In this document: positions 28,789 through 36,467 of the stretch, in pieces
Position numbering within the stretch: position 1 is the first letter of the stretch
Layout of the letters: every line of letters starts with the position of its first letter
DNA from: Gammaproteobacteria bacterium
GTDB lineage: Bacteria; Pseudomonadota; Gammaproteobacteria; JAJPIJ01
Length of the DNA stretch: 60,858 nucleotides
NCBI GenBank assembly: GCA_021324815.1
Contig: JAJPIJ010000008.1
Coordinates: 1-60,858 of the forward strand
Reading direction: 5' to 3'
Position numbers and translations under genes: made by a program
The notes under the pieces: generated by a model
Seen by the model: the letters and a program-made list of their open reading frames with translations, nothing else
Database searches by the model: none
Told to the model about the DNA's origin: nothing

Positions 28789-30630
28789 ATGAGCGCGAAC
28801 GCGGCCAGTTCCGCCGGTCCGGGATCGGTGCTCGTCATCGACGATGACGAAAGCTTCCATCTGCTGCTCAAGGCGTTTTTTGCCAAGCTTTTCCCGAAGA
28901 CGCAGATCGATTTTTACAATTCGCTGGAACGCGGCGAGCCGCCGCCTGATTTTTCCTGGGGCAGATACGGCCTCCTGGTCATGGATTACGATCTGGGCAA
29001 CGGCCAGAACGGGCTGGACTGGCTGCGCAAATACAAGAAAGGCAGCCAGTTTCCGGCCACCATCGTGCTGACGGCGCACGGCAACGAGGAACTGGCGGTG
29101 GACGCCATGCGATTCGGCGCCCAGGATTACATCAACAAGGCCAAGCTGTCCCTCGAACGGCTGGCACAGGCGGTCAACAACGCGCTGGACAAGCGGGAAA
29201 AACAGGCCCAATTGTCGAGCACGATGAACCTGCAGAGCAAGATATTCAACAGGGTCCATTTCTACAAAAAAATAAAGGACGTCATCGAGCGCCAGACCAA
29301 GGACAGCCACGCCTTCCTGTTGCAGATTCAAATCAAGCAATACCGGGAGATTTACGAAAAACACGGATTGTTGTTCACCGACGGTTACATCGCCGAGGTG
29401 ACGGACGTCATCGCCGAATTGCTCGGCGACAGCAAGCTGGCCTTCAACGTCGTGCGCATGGGCGACGCCCTGATCGCCTGCCTCATCTACGATGCCCCGG
29501 ACGATCAGGCCGGGGTGAAAATCGCGCAGGCCATCTGCGAGCAGTTCGAACAACCCCTGCAGGTGGATGAGAAAACCGCGATCAAGTCCGCCGTCAGCAT
29601 CGGCATCAAGGCGGTGAGTCAAAGCCAGGACGTCGACACCCTGCTGATGGCGGTGGATCGGGCCTGTCAATCCGCCGCCGAGGAAAGGGAGAGCGCCTTT
29701 CGCGTCTCAGCCGGCGATCAGCCCGCCGCGCCGGCCGCGGGCAGGAAGCAGGAATCGGCGGCCGCGGAAGCCGCGCCGCCGAAGTACCAGGCGCCGGAAA
29801 AACAGCCGGCCGCACCGACGGCGCCCACTGCGGCGAAGCCCGCGGCTCCACCCCCGCCCGCCGCGCCGGCGAAACCCTCCGTCAACCTGGCGGAAATCAT
29901 CAAGCTGAACAGCATCCAGCCCTACTATCAGCCGTACATCGCGCTGTCGGAGACCGCGGGGACCTTCAAGGCGAGTTATTTCCAGATGCAGCTGAATCTG
30001 GTCAACAAGGACGGCCAAATGTTCAAGGCGCAGGCGCTCAAGGACATGGAGATCACGAGCGGCAGCCCCGGCACGCTGGACTTGTGGGTCACGCGCCACG
30101 CGCTGGCCCAGCTGTTGGAAGTCGACAAGAATAAAAACGAACGGAAGTGCGGACTGTTCATCCGGCTGTTCGAGGAATCACTCGCCGACGACAAGCTTTA
30201 CAACTGGATGCAGGATTTGATCAAAAAGGCCGGCAATCCAGCCATCGCCTCCACGCTGGTCTTTGAACTCCATCCGCCGGAGTTCATGCTGCACAAGAAA
30301 ACCGTGATGCGGTTCATCAGCCAGATGCGCGACACGTGGGGAATCAGCTTCGCGCTGTTCGACGTCGTCAACACCGACGTCCTTGACACCTGCGTCAAGC
30401 AGGGGGGATTCGAATTTGTCAAGTTCACGATGGATGAAAAGAACACGGAGAACATTGCCAAGATCAGCGCCCATGCCCGCGAAGCCGGCGTGCTGACGGT
30501 CATCGAGAACATCAGCAACGCCCAGGAACTGAATGCCGCCATTCAGATGAATTTTGATTACGGCCAGGGGGATTTCATCCAACCGCCGCTGGATCGGCTG
30601 GCCTTCGCCAATGACGTCATCTCCATGTGA
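28789..30630 (+). CDS. FimX-like protein: receiver, degenerate GGDEF, degenerate EAL
   Basis: 613 residues. A receiver (about 10-135) has LVIDDDESFH and GRYGLLVMDYDLG, like the two receiver-Ser/Thr kinases of the island. A GGDEF-like domain (about 150-300) has lost the signature (RMGDALIACLI at 222). An Ala/Pro-rich linker (about 305-362) precedes an EAL-like domain (364-613) lacking the EAL motif (YQPYIALSETAGTFKASYF) but keeping the fold (TLVFELHPPEFM, FALFDVVNTD, FDYGQGDFIQPPL). It is probably catalytically inactive and binds c-di-GMP, as FimX does in controlling type IV pili. The start lacks a strong ribosome-binding site. Confidence 0.85.
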   Translation: MSANAASSAGPGSVLVIDDDESFHLLLKAFFAKLFPKTQIDFYNSLERGEPPPDFSWGRYGLLVMDYDLGNGQNGLDWLRKYKKGSQFPATIVLTAHGNEELAVDAMRFGAQDYINKAKLSLERLAQAVNNALDKREKQAQLSSTMNLQSKIFNRVHFYKKIKDVIERQTKDSHAFLLQIQIKQYREIYEKHGLLFTDGYIAEVTDVIAELLGDSKLAFNVVRMGDALIACLIYDAPDDQAGVKIAQAICEQFEQPLQVDEKTAIKSAVSIGIKAVSQSQDVDTLLMAVDRACQSAAEERESAFRVSAGDQPAAPAAGRKQESAAAEAAPPKYQAPEKQPAAPTAPTAAKPAAPPPPAAPAKPSVNLAEIIKLNSIQPYYQPYIALSETAGTFKASYFQMQLNLVNKDGQMFKAQALKDMEITSGSPGTLDLWVTRHALAQLLEVDKNKNERKCGLFIRLFEESLADDKLYNWMQDLIKKAGNPAIASTLVFELHPPEFMLHKKTVMRFISQMRDTWGISFALFDVVNTDVLDTCVKQGGFEFVKFTMDEKNTENIAKISAHAREAGVLTVIENISNAQELNAAIQMNFDYGQGDFIQPPLDRLAFANDVISM

Positions 30631-30680
30631 CGCATGCGCAGCGGCACGGACTTGAAGAACCAGTGAAAACCAGGGATGTC

Positions 30681-30703
30681 ATGGTGCCGAGGAGAGGACT
30701 CGA
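30681..30703 (-). repeat. Duplicate of the tRNA-Leu 3' end
   Basis: These 23 bases are identical to 30884-30906, the 3' terminal part of the tRNA-Leu gene including the CCA complement, in the same orientation and 203 bases away. After position 30703 one A is missing and the match ends. No integrase gene lies between the copies. It may be the scar of an element that used the tRNA 3' end as attachment site, or part of the adjacent repeat family. Confidence 0.7.
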
Positions 30704-30834
30704 CCGTTTCACCCGGAGTGAAACGGCGTGTCAACCCCGCAGGGGCGAGTATCAGGGATGATACGAGCACCGTTTTGTCTGGAGCAAAACGGGGCGGGAG
30801 CCCCGCAGGGGCGAGTATCAGGGATGATACGAGC
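30703..30834. repeat. Two 66-nt tandem repeats, each with three hairpins
   Basis: Units 30703-30768 and 30769-30834. Each has three stem-loops. First: CCGTTTCAC/GTGAAACGG (704-712 with 718-726) in unit 1, and CCGTTTTG/CAAAACGG (770-777 with 785-792) in unit 2. Second: CCCC-GCA-GGGG. Third: GTATCA-ggga-TGATAC followed by GAGC. Differences in the first stem are compensatory, so pairing is kept. The block lies between the FimX-like gene and tRNA-Leu. It resembles a REP-type palindromic element. Confidence 0.8.
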
Positions 30835-30884
30835 AACCTCCACGCACGCAAATCTTCACAGACATGGGGAGGTTTGCAACTTTA

Positions 30885-30969
<85 letters not shown>

Positions 30970-30973
30970 GCGG

Positions 30974-31002
30974 AGGCGGGCAATTTAGCGACCCGCCTTT
31001 TT
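30974..31002 (+). terminator. Terminator-like hairpin before rnr
   Basis: On the plus strand AGGCGGG (30974-30980) and CCCGCCT (30992-30998) form a 7-bp stem with an 11-base loop, followed by a run of T to 31002. It could end transcription coming from the FimX-like gene. It lies inside the opposite-strand tRNA promoter and ends just before the rnr ATG, which is odd for a terminator upstream of an expressed gene. Confidence 0.5.
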
Positions 31003-31010
31003 AATGTCAA
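30982..31010 (-). promoter_or_regulatory. Sigma-70 promoter of tRNA-Leu
   Basis: On the minus strand, TTGACA (31010-31005, perfect -35) is followed after exactly 17 bases by TAAATT (30987-30982, 4 of 6 bases of the -10), about 12 bases before the tRNA 5' end. The -35 covers the first codons of rnr, on the opposite strand. Confidence 0.7.
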
Positions 31011-33334
31011 TGCACCGATCCAAGCCGCCCAAACGTCCCGCCGATCCGCACGCCGCCCGCGAGGCGGCGCGCTACGACAGGCCCATTCCCAGCCGCGAAT
31101 TCATCCTCGAATTCCTGCGCGAGGCCGGCGTGCCGCGCAGCGCCGAGCAGATCGCCCGTGCGCTGAACGTGACCGACGTGGAGGGTCGGGAGGCCATGGA
31201 ACGGCGGCTGGCGGCGATGGAGCGCGACGGCCAGGTCATGCGCAACCGGCGCGGCGGCTATGGCCTGGTGAGCAAGATGGATTTGTTCAAGGGCCGCGTC
31301 ACCGCCCATCCCGACGGTTACGGATTCCTGACGCCGGAGGCCGGCGGCGGGGATCTGTTCCTGCCGGCCGCGGAGATGAGAAGCCTGCTGCACGGCGACC
31401 GCGCGCTGGTGCGCATCACCGGCCGCGATCGCCGCGGCCGCAACGAGGCGGCGTTGGTGGAGGTGCTGGAGCGCGCCAATACCACCGTCGTCGGGCGTTA
31501 TCACAGCCCCCATGGCGGTGTCGGCTACGTGGTGCCCGACAACCGCCGCATACACCAGGATATTCTAATCCCCGCCGGCCAGGATGGCGGCGCGCGCGAC
31601 GGGCAGGTGGTGATCGCCCTCATCACGGCCCAGCCGACGCCTCATCACCAGCCCATCGGCCAGGTGGTGGAGGTGCTGGGCGAACACGGCGCGCCGGGCA
31701 TGGAGATCGACATCGCGGTGCGCAGTCACGGCCTGCCGCATACCTGGCCGCCGGAGGTCGTCGAGGAGGCCGGGGCGCTGCCGGATGAAGTGCGCGCCGA
31801 GGATCGCCGGGGGCGGCTGGATTTGCGCCGCGTCCCGCTCGTCACCATCGACGGCGAGGACGCGCGCGATTTCGACGACGCGGTCTATTGCGAGCGGCTG
31901 GGGGACGGTTTCCGGTTGCTGGTTGCCATCGCCGACGTCGCGCATTACGTGCGGCCCGAAAGCGCACTGGACGAGGAGGCGCGGCGCCGCGGCACCTCGG
32001 TGTATTTCCCCGATCACGTCATCCCCATGCTGCCGGAGGCGCTGTCCAACGGCCTGTGCTCGCTCAATCCCGCCGTCGACCGGCTGTGCCTGGTGTGCGA
32101 GCTCTTCTTCGACGCCCATGGCGCGCGCCGCCGCCACCGGTTCCACGCCGCGGTGATGCATTCCCACGCCCGGCTCACCTACACCGAGGTCGCGGCCATG
32201 CTGGTGGATCAGGATCCGGCACTGCGCCGGCGCCACGCCGCCTTGCTGCCGCACCTGGAGAATCTGCACGCGCTCTACCGCGCCCTGCGGCGGCAGCGCG
32301 AGCGGCGCGGCGCGATCGACTTCGACAGCACCGAGACCCGGATCGTCTTCAATCCCGAACGCAAGATCGAGCGCATCGTGCCGGTGGCGCGCAACGACGC
32401 GCACATGCTGATCGAGGAGTGCATGATCGCCGCCAACGTGGCGGCGGCCGAATATCTGCTGGAGCGCTCGATGCCGGCGCTGTACCGCGTGCACGCGCCG
32501 CCGCCGGCGGAAAAGCTGGAGGACCTCAGGGAATTTCTTTCCGGCCTCGGTCTCGCCCTGCGCCACCGGGAAACGCCCGCCGCGAAGGATTATGCCGCAC
32601 TGCTGGCCTCCATCCGCGGGCGTCCCGACGCCGAGCTGATCCAGACCGTCCTGCTTAGGAGCCTGCAACTGGCCGTGTACAGTCCGGAGAACATCGGCCA
32701 TTTCGGCCTCGCGCTGCCGGCCTACGCCCATTTCACCTCGCCCATACGCCGCTATCCCGATCTGCTGGTGCACCGCGCGATCCACCACTGCCTCAAGGGC
32801 GGCAAGGCTGAGCACTATCGCTACGATCTGGCGGCGATGCGCACGCTGGGGGAGGAGTGCTCGATGACCGAGCGGCGCGCCGACGAGGCCACGCGCGACG
32901 CCGTCACCTGGCTCAAGTGCGACTACATGCGCGACAAGGTCGGCGAGACGTACAACGGCATCATCTCGGGCGTCACCGGCTTCGGACTGTTCGTCACGCT
33001 GCGCGACATTCACGTCGAGGGCCTGGTGCACATCACGGCGCTGCCGAATGATTACTACCATTGGGACGCCATCCACCATCGCCTGCGCGGCGAGCGCACC
33101 GGCCGCCAGTACCGGCTCGGCGACGCGCTGACCGTGCGCGTGATGCGCGTGGACCTGGACGAGCGCAAGATCGATTTCGAGGCGGTGGACACGAGACCGC
33201 CGCCGGCACATGTTGAAAAATCCGGATCCAGCGCGCGGAAACCGGCGCATCAGCACAAAGGGCGGGAAAGTCATCGTCCCAATCACAAGTCCGGCCGCAA
33301 ATCGCGGCGCGGGCCGCGCGGAAAGCGGCGATGA
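31004..33334 (+). CDS. rnr: Ribonuclease R
   Basis: 776 residues. A processive 3'-5' exoribonuclease that degrades structured RNA, including rRNA and tmRNA-tagged messages. In order: N-terminal helix-turn-helix (SREFILEFLREAGVPRSAEQ), cold-shock domains (GRVTAHPDGYGFL), the RNB catalytic domain with TIDGEDARDFDDAVY (metal-binding Asp cluster), FTSPIRRYPDLLVHRAIH, an S1 domain (YNGIISGVTGFGLFVTL) and a basic Lys/Arg tail. Starts ATG 31004 or 31010 (in frame) fit; neither has a ribosome-binding site, and a terminator-like hairpin ends two bases before. The stop overlaps rlmB (ATGA). Confidence 0.97.
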   Translation: MSMHRSKPPKRPADPHAAREAARYDRPIPSREFILEFLREAGVPRSAEQIARALNVTDVEGREAMERRLAAMERDGQVMRNRRGGYGLVSKMDLFKGRVTAHPDGYGFLTPEAGGGDLFLPAAEMRSLLHGDRALVRITGRDRRGRNEAALVEVLERANTTVVGRYHSPHGGVGYVVPDNRRIHQDILIPAGQDGGARDGQVVIALITAQPTPHHQPIGQVVEVLGEHGAPGMEIDIAVRSHGLPHTWPPEVVEEAGALPDEVRAEDRRGRLDLRRVPLVTIDGEDARDFDDAVYCERLGDGFRLLVAIADVAHYVRPESALDEEARRRGTSVYFPDHVIPMLPEALSNGLCSLNPAVDRLCLVCELFFDAHGARRRHRFHAAVMHSHARLTYTEVAAMLVDQDPALRRRHAALLPHLENLHALYRALRRQRERRGAIDFDSTETRIVFNPERKIERIVPVARNDAHMLIEECMIAANVAAAEYLLERSMPALYRVHAPPPAEKLEDLREFLSGLGLALRHRETPAAKDYAALLASIRGRPDAELIQTVLLRSLQLAVYSPENIGHFGLALPAYAHFTSPIRRYPDLLVHRAIHHCLKGGKAEHYRYDLAAMRTLGEECSMTERRADEATRDAVTWLKCDYMRDKVGETYNGIISGVTGFGLFVTLRDIHVEGLVHITALPNDYYHWDAIHHRLRGERTGRQYRLGDALTVRVMRVDLDERKIDFEAVDTRPPPAHVEKSGSSARKPAHQHKGRESHRPNHKSGRKSRRGPRGKRR

Positions 33335-34071
33335 GGCAGGTGTATGGATTGCACGCCGTGCGCATGCTGCTCGCCAGATCGGCGCATGATGTGCATGTCC
33401 TGCGCGTCCAGCGCGGCGAATGGCAAAAGGGTTTGAAAGGCCTCGTGGCGCTGGCGGCGGAGCACCAGGTGGCCGTGGAGCAGGTGCCGCGCGCCGCGCT
33501 CGATGAACTGACCGGCGGCGCGCGCCATCAGGGCGTGGTGGCCCTGTGCCGCAAGGCGGCGGCGCCCGCATTGAAGGACTGGCGCCCGCTGTACGGAAAA
33601 GATGAACACAACGCCCTGTTTCTGGTGCTGGACGGCGTGGAGGACCCGCACAATCTGGGCGCCTGCCTGCGGGTGGCGGACGCGGCCGGCGCGCGCGCGG
33701 TGATCCGGCCCGTGCATCGCGGCGTGGGGCTGACGCCGGCGGCGGTGAAGGTCGCCTGTGGCGCCGCCGAATCCGTGCCGCTCATCGAGGTCAACAATCT
33801 GGCGCGCACCCTGCGCGACATGAAGGAGGCGGGGATCTGGCTCGTGGGCGCGGATGCCGGGGCGCCCGGGTCGATCTACGAAATGGACCTGACCGGCCCG
33901 CTGGCGTTGGTGCTGGGCGGCGAAGGGGAGGGCATGCGGCGCCTCACGCGCGAATCGTGCGATCACCTCGTGCACATCCCCATGCGCGGCTGCGTGGAGA
34001 GCCTGAACGTGGCCGTCGCCGCCGGCATCTGCCTTTATGAAGCCCTGCGCCAGCGCCATCGGCCCGGCTGA
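33331..34071 (+). CDS. rlmB: 23S rRNA 2'-O-ribose guanosine-2251 methyltransferase
   Basis: 246 residues, the normal length. SPOUT-class (TrmH family) enzyme that methylates the 2'-O of G2251 in the peptidyl-transferase region of 23S rRNA. The N-terminal RNA-binding domain (YGLHAVRMLLARSAHDVHVL) is followed by the knotted catalytic domain with LDGVEDPHNLGACLRVADA, LALVLGGEGEGMRRL and HIPMRGCVESLNVAVAA, the three TrmH motifs. The rnr-rlmB pair with overlapping stop and start codons is conserved in gammaproteobacteria. Confidence 0.97.
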   Translation: MRQVYGLHAVRMLLARSAHDVHVLRVQRGEWQKGLKGLVALAAEHQVAVEQVPRAALDELTGGARHQGVVALCRKAAAPALKDWRPLYGKDEHNALFLVLDGVEDPHNLGACLRVADAAGARAVIRPVHRGVGLTPAAVKVACGAAESVPLIEVNNLARTLRDMKEAGIWLVGADAGAPGSIYEMDLTGPLALVLGGEGEGMRRLTRESCDHLVHIPMRGCVESLNVAVAAGICLYEALRQRHRPG

Positions 34072-34072
34072 A

Positions 34073-34101
34073 TTGCAAGCCGCGCGCTTCTGGCTTAGAC
34101 T
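34073..34101 (+). promoter_or_regulatory. Putative promoter of the rpsF operon
   Basis: TTGCAA (34073-34078) and TAGACT (34096-34101) are spaced by 17 bases, each matching 4 of 6 consensus bases. Transcription would start about 34108, before the S6:S18 RNA motif, and cover rpsF-rpsR and onwards. Confidence 0.5.
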
Positions 34102-34120
34102 ACGTGGCCTTTCAATCCTT

Positions 34121-34146
34121 GCCTCACCGCCGCGCAAGCGGGAGGC
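34121..34146 (+). promoter_or_regulatory. S6:S18-binding RNA motif in the rpsF leader
   Basis: Stem GCCTC/GAGGC (34121-34125 with 34142-34146), a one-sided bulge ACCG (34126-34129), then stem CCGC/GCGG with loop GCAA. A bulged CCG beside a stem-loop is the known signature of the leader that the S6:S18 protein complex binds, mimicking its 16S rRNA site, to repress its own mRNA. It lies 22 bases before the rpsF start. Confidence 0.68.
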
Positions 34147-34168
34147 TGACAAACCGAGAGGATAGACA

Positions 34169-34588
34169 ATGCGCCATTATGAGATCGTGATCCTGGTCCA
34201 TCCGGATCAGAGCGAGCAGGTTCCCGCCATGCTCGAACGTTACCGCAACATCATCACCACCGGCGGCGGCGCCGTCCACCGCCTCGAGGACTGGGGCCGG
34301 CGGCTGCTGGCCTACCCCATCGCCAAGGTGCACAAGGCCCACTACGTGCTGATGAACATCGAATGCACGCAGCAGTCGCTCACCGAGCTGTCCAACGCCT
34401 TCCGCTTCAACGACGCCGTGATCCGCAACCTCATCATCAGCCGCGACGAGGCGGTCACCGAACCCTCGCCGCTGGTCAAGCCGAAGGAGGAGGAGGAGGC
34501 CGGCTTCACCGCGCGGCGGCAGGCCGAAGCGGCGTCCGGCGAGGAACAGGAGGAGACCGTCGATGAAGAGTCGACGGAGGACGCATAA
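34169..34588 (+). CDS. rpsF: 30S ribosomal protein S6
   Basis: 139 residues, with the usual N-terminus [17 protein letters not shown] and the conserved [21 protein letters not shown] and [12 protein letters not shown] segments. The folded part ends near residue 105; an acidic tail ([11 protein letters not shown] to the Glu-rich C-terminus) follows, a region known in E. coli to receive extra glutamates by RimK. S6 binds S18 on the platform of the 30S subunit. rpsR follows after 23 bases. Expression is probably autoregulated through the leader motif at 34121. Confidence 0.98.
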   Translation: MRHYEIVILVHPDQSEQVPAMLERYRNIITTGGGAVHRLEDWGRRLLAYPIAKVHKAHYVLMNIECTQQSLTELSNAFRFNDAVIRNLIISRDEAVTEPSPLVKPKEEEEAGFTARRQAEAASGEEQEETVDEESTEDA

Positions 34589-34611
34589 ACCCCATACGGA
34601 GCGCAAATATC

Positions 34612-34836
34612 ATGGCACGTTTTTTCCGTCGCAAGCGATTTTGCAAGTTCACCGCCGAGGGGGTGAAGGAGATTGACTACAAGGACATCAACACCCTCAA
34701 GCAGTACATCGCCGAGAACGGCAAGATCATCCCGGCGCGCCTGACGGGCACCAAGGCCCGCTACCAGCGCCAGCTGGCCACGGCGATCAAGCGCGCGCGG
34801 TTTCTGGCGCTGCTGCCGTACTGCGAATCGCACTAG
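34612..34836 (+). CDS. rpsR: 30S ribosomal protein S18
   Basis: 74 residues, complete. Conserved segments: [51 protein letters not shown] and [13 protein letters not shown]. It binds S6 as a heterodimer on the small subunit. Its stop is followed by a partial copy of the GATGCAAAAC repeat (about 34848-34864) before the membrane protein gene. Confidence 0.98.
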   Translation: MARFFRRKRFCKFTAEGVKEIDYKDINTLKQYIAENGKIIPARLTGTKARYQRQLATAIKRARFLALLPYCESH

Positions 34837-34886
34837 CAAGGCGGATGCAAAACCACCGCGCGCACCGTCCGCCGGGCGGGCGATAG

Positions 34887-35840
34887 ATGGTGCGGGCGCT
34901 GGGCAGGTTTGTCCTGCGCAGCCGGGCGCACGCGGCCGGCTGCGCGGCGCTGTGTCTCATCGCCGGCTGGCTGGTGCCGTCTCTGCTGCCGCTGCTGAGC
35001 TACCTGAGCGGCACGATGACGGCGCTCGCCGCCCTGCGCGCCGGCGCATGGCAGGGATTGATGGTCATCGTCATGGCGGCGCTGATCACGGCGCTGGGCG
35101 GCATGATCGGCCTCGGTTCCCCGCTGCCGGGACTGGTGATGGTGCCGTCGCTGTGGCTGCCGGTCTGGTTCTGCGCGGTGATTTTGCGCCATACGCGGCG
35201 GCAGGGCTTGATGCTGCTGGCGGCGGCCTTCCTGGCCGCGTCATTCGCGGCCGCCGTGCACCTCCTGACCGGCGATGCCGCCGGTTTCTGGACGCGGATC
35301 GTGCGGCAGGCGCAGGACAGCGCGGAGGCCGGGGGCATGTCGCTGTTGATGCCGGCCGCGGAGCTGGCGCCGCTGATGCGATGGATGAACAGCATCATGG
35401 CCCTGTCGGTGCTGGTGAGCCTTGCGTTCATCGTGCTTGCCGCCCGCTGGTGGCAGGCGGCACTGGTGTATCCCGGCGGCTTTGCGCGGGAATTCCGCGA
35501 ATTGCAGCTGCCGCGTGGTCCCACCCTGGCCTGGGGCCTGGCGGCGCTGCTGCTGGCCTGGCAGCAGGGGACGCTGGGCAACGCGGCCGCAGGACCGGTC
35601 GGTCTCGGCGCCGACCTGCTGGTGTTGTGGGCGGCGCTGCTGGCCCACCAGGGCCTGGCGTTGATGCATGATCAGGCCGGCCGCGTGCAGGGTGGCTGGA
35701 TTTTGCTGGTGTTGTTGTACCTTGGATTGCTGGCGGCGGGCCTGTGGACGGGGCTGGCGCTGGCCGGCGCCGGCCTGGCGGAGGTGCTGTTCCACCGGCG
35801 GCGGGCGGGCGACCAAAAACAGTTTGGACAGGCGCCGTAA
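34887..35840 (+). CDS. DUF2232 polytopic membrane protein
   Basis: 317 residues from ATG 34887. About eight hydrophobic helices, for example AGCAALCLIAGWLVPSLLPL, LMVIVMAALITALGGMIGL, LMLLAAAFLAASFAAAVHLL and GGWILLVLLYLGLLAAGLW. DUF2232-type proteins occupy this position between rpsR and rplI in many gammaproteobacteria. The family has no established biochemical role; an S-component or transporter-like function has been suggested by its fold. A long helix with polar residues (FREFRELQLPRGPTLAWG) links the last helices. It is probably co-transcribed with the ribosomal genes. Confidence 0.85.
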   Translation: MVRALGRFVLRSRAHAAGCAALCLIAGWLVPSLLPLLSYLSGTMTALAALRAGAWQGLMVIVMAALITALGGMIGLGSPLPGLVMVPSLWLPVWFCAVILRHTRRQGLMLLAAAFLAASFAAAVHLLTGDAAGFWTRIVRQAQDSAEAGGMSLLMPAAELAPLMRWMNSIMALSVLVSLAFIVLAARWWQAALVYPGGFAREFRELQLPRGPTLAWGLAALLLAWQQGTLGNAAAGPVGLGADLLVLWAALLAHQGLALMHDQAGRVQGGWILLVLLYLGLLAAGLWTGLALAGAGLAEVLFHRRRAGDQKQFGQAP

Positions 35841-35879
35841 AAAGTTTTATGTTGGATGAATCATTCTGAGGAGCGGCTG

Positions 35880-36353
35880 ATGGAAGTCATACTGCTGGAG
35901 AAGGTCCACAATCTGGGCAAGCTGGGCGACCGGGTCAAGGTCAAGGCCGGTTACGGCCGCAATTTCCTGATCCCCAACCGCAAGGCGGTGCCGGCCAACG
36001 AGGCCAACGTGGCCAAACTCGAGGCCATGCGGGCGGAGCTGGAGAAGACGCAAGCCGAGGCTCTGGCGCAGGCCGAGGCCCGCGCCGCCGTGCTGAGGAA
36101 CAGGGTGGTCACCATAGCCGCGCGGGTGGGCGACGAGGGCAAGTTGTTCGGCTCCATCGGGACGGCCGATATTGCCGAGGCGCTGACGCGCGAGGGCGTG
36201 CAGGTCGCCAAGCGCGAGGTGCGGCTGCCGAACGGGCCGCTGCGCGTGATCGGCGATCACGCGGTCGATTTTCATCTGCACGCCGACGTCAACGTCACCG
36301 TGACCGTGCACGTGGTGGCTGAGAACGAGCCTGCGGCGAGGGCCGCGAGTTAG
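35880..36353 (+). CDS. rplI: 50S ribosomal protein L9
   Basis: 157 residues from ATG 35880, chosen because [17 protein letters not shown] is the invariant L9 N-terminus and GAGGAG lies just upstream; an earlier in-frame ATG at 35856 adds 8 residues that overlap that ribosome-binding site. N-terminal domain [16 protein letters not shown], central connecting helix ([16 protein letters not shown]) and C-terminal domain ([15 protein letters not shown]) are complete. L9 binds near the L1 stalk of 23S rRNA. A highly palindromic leader follows before dnaB. Confidence 0.98.
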   Translation: MEVILLEKVHNLGKLGDRVKVKAGYGRNFLIPNRKAVPANEANVAKLEAMRAELEKTQAEALAQAEARAAVLRNRVVTIAARVGDEGKLFGSIGTADIAEALTREGVQVAKREVRLPNGPLRVIGDHAVDFHLHADVNVTVTVHVVAENEPAARAAS

Positions 36354-36356
36354 GGC

Positions 36357-36452
36357 ACGGTGGTCTTCTTCGGACGGCCGGCCGTATGCGGCACCGTCCC
36401 GGCGGTGTTTCCAGTGATGGGAACGCCAACGCAGAGCTTCCCCAGGGGAAGC
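36357..36452 (+). promoter_or_regulatory. Palindromic leader before dnaB
   Basis: Within the 114-base rplI-dnaB gap, ACGGTG (36357-36362) and CACCGT (36392-36397) enclose the perfect palindrome ACGGCCGGCCGT (36374-36385). An imperfect hairpin GTTTCC/GGGAAC follows (36407-36424). GCTTCCCC-A-GGGGAAGC (36436-36452) is a perfect dyad ending 15 bases before the dnaB ATG. This could be a structured mRNA leader or protein-binding sites. Confidence 0.5.
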
Positions 36453-36467
36453 GTGGGGTTGAGGTAG

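Noticed and set aside
30703-30834. CRISPR array
   Set aside because: Only two units, directly abutting, without spacers and with internal hairpins.
31565-33571. Long minus-strand frame opposite rnr
   Set aside because: RNase R on the plus strand has all expected domains; the opposite product has no motif.
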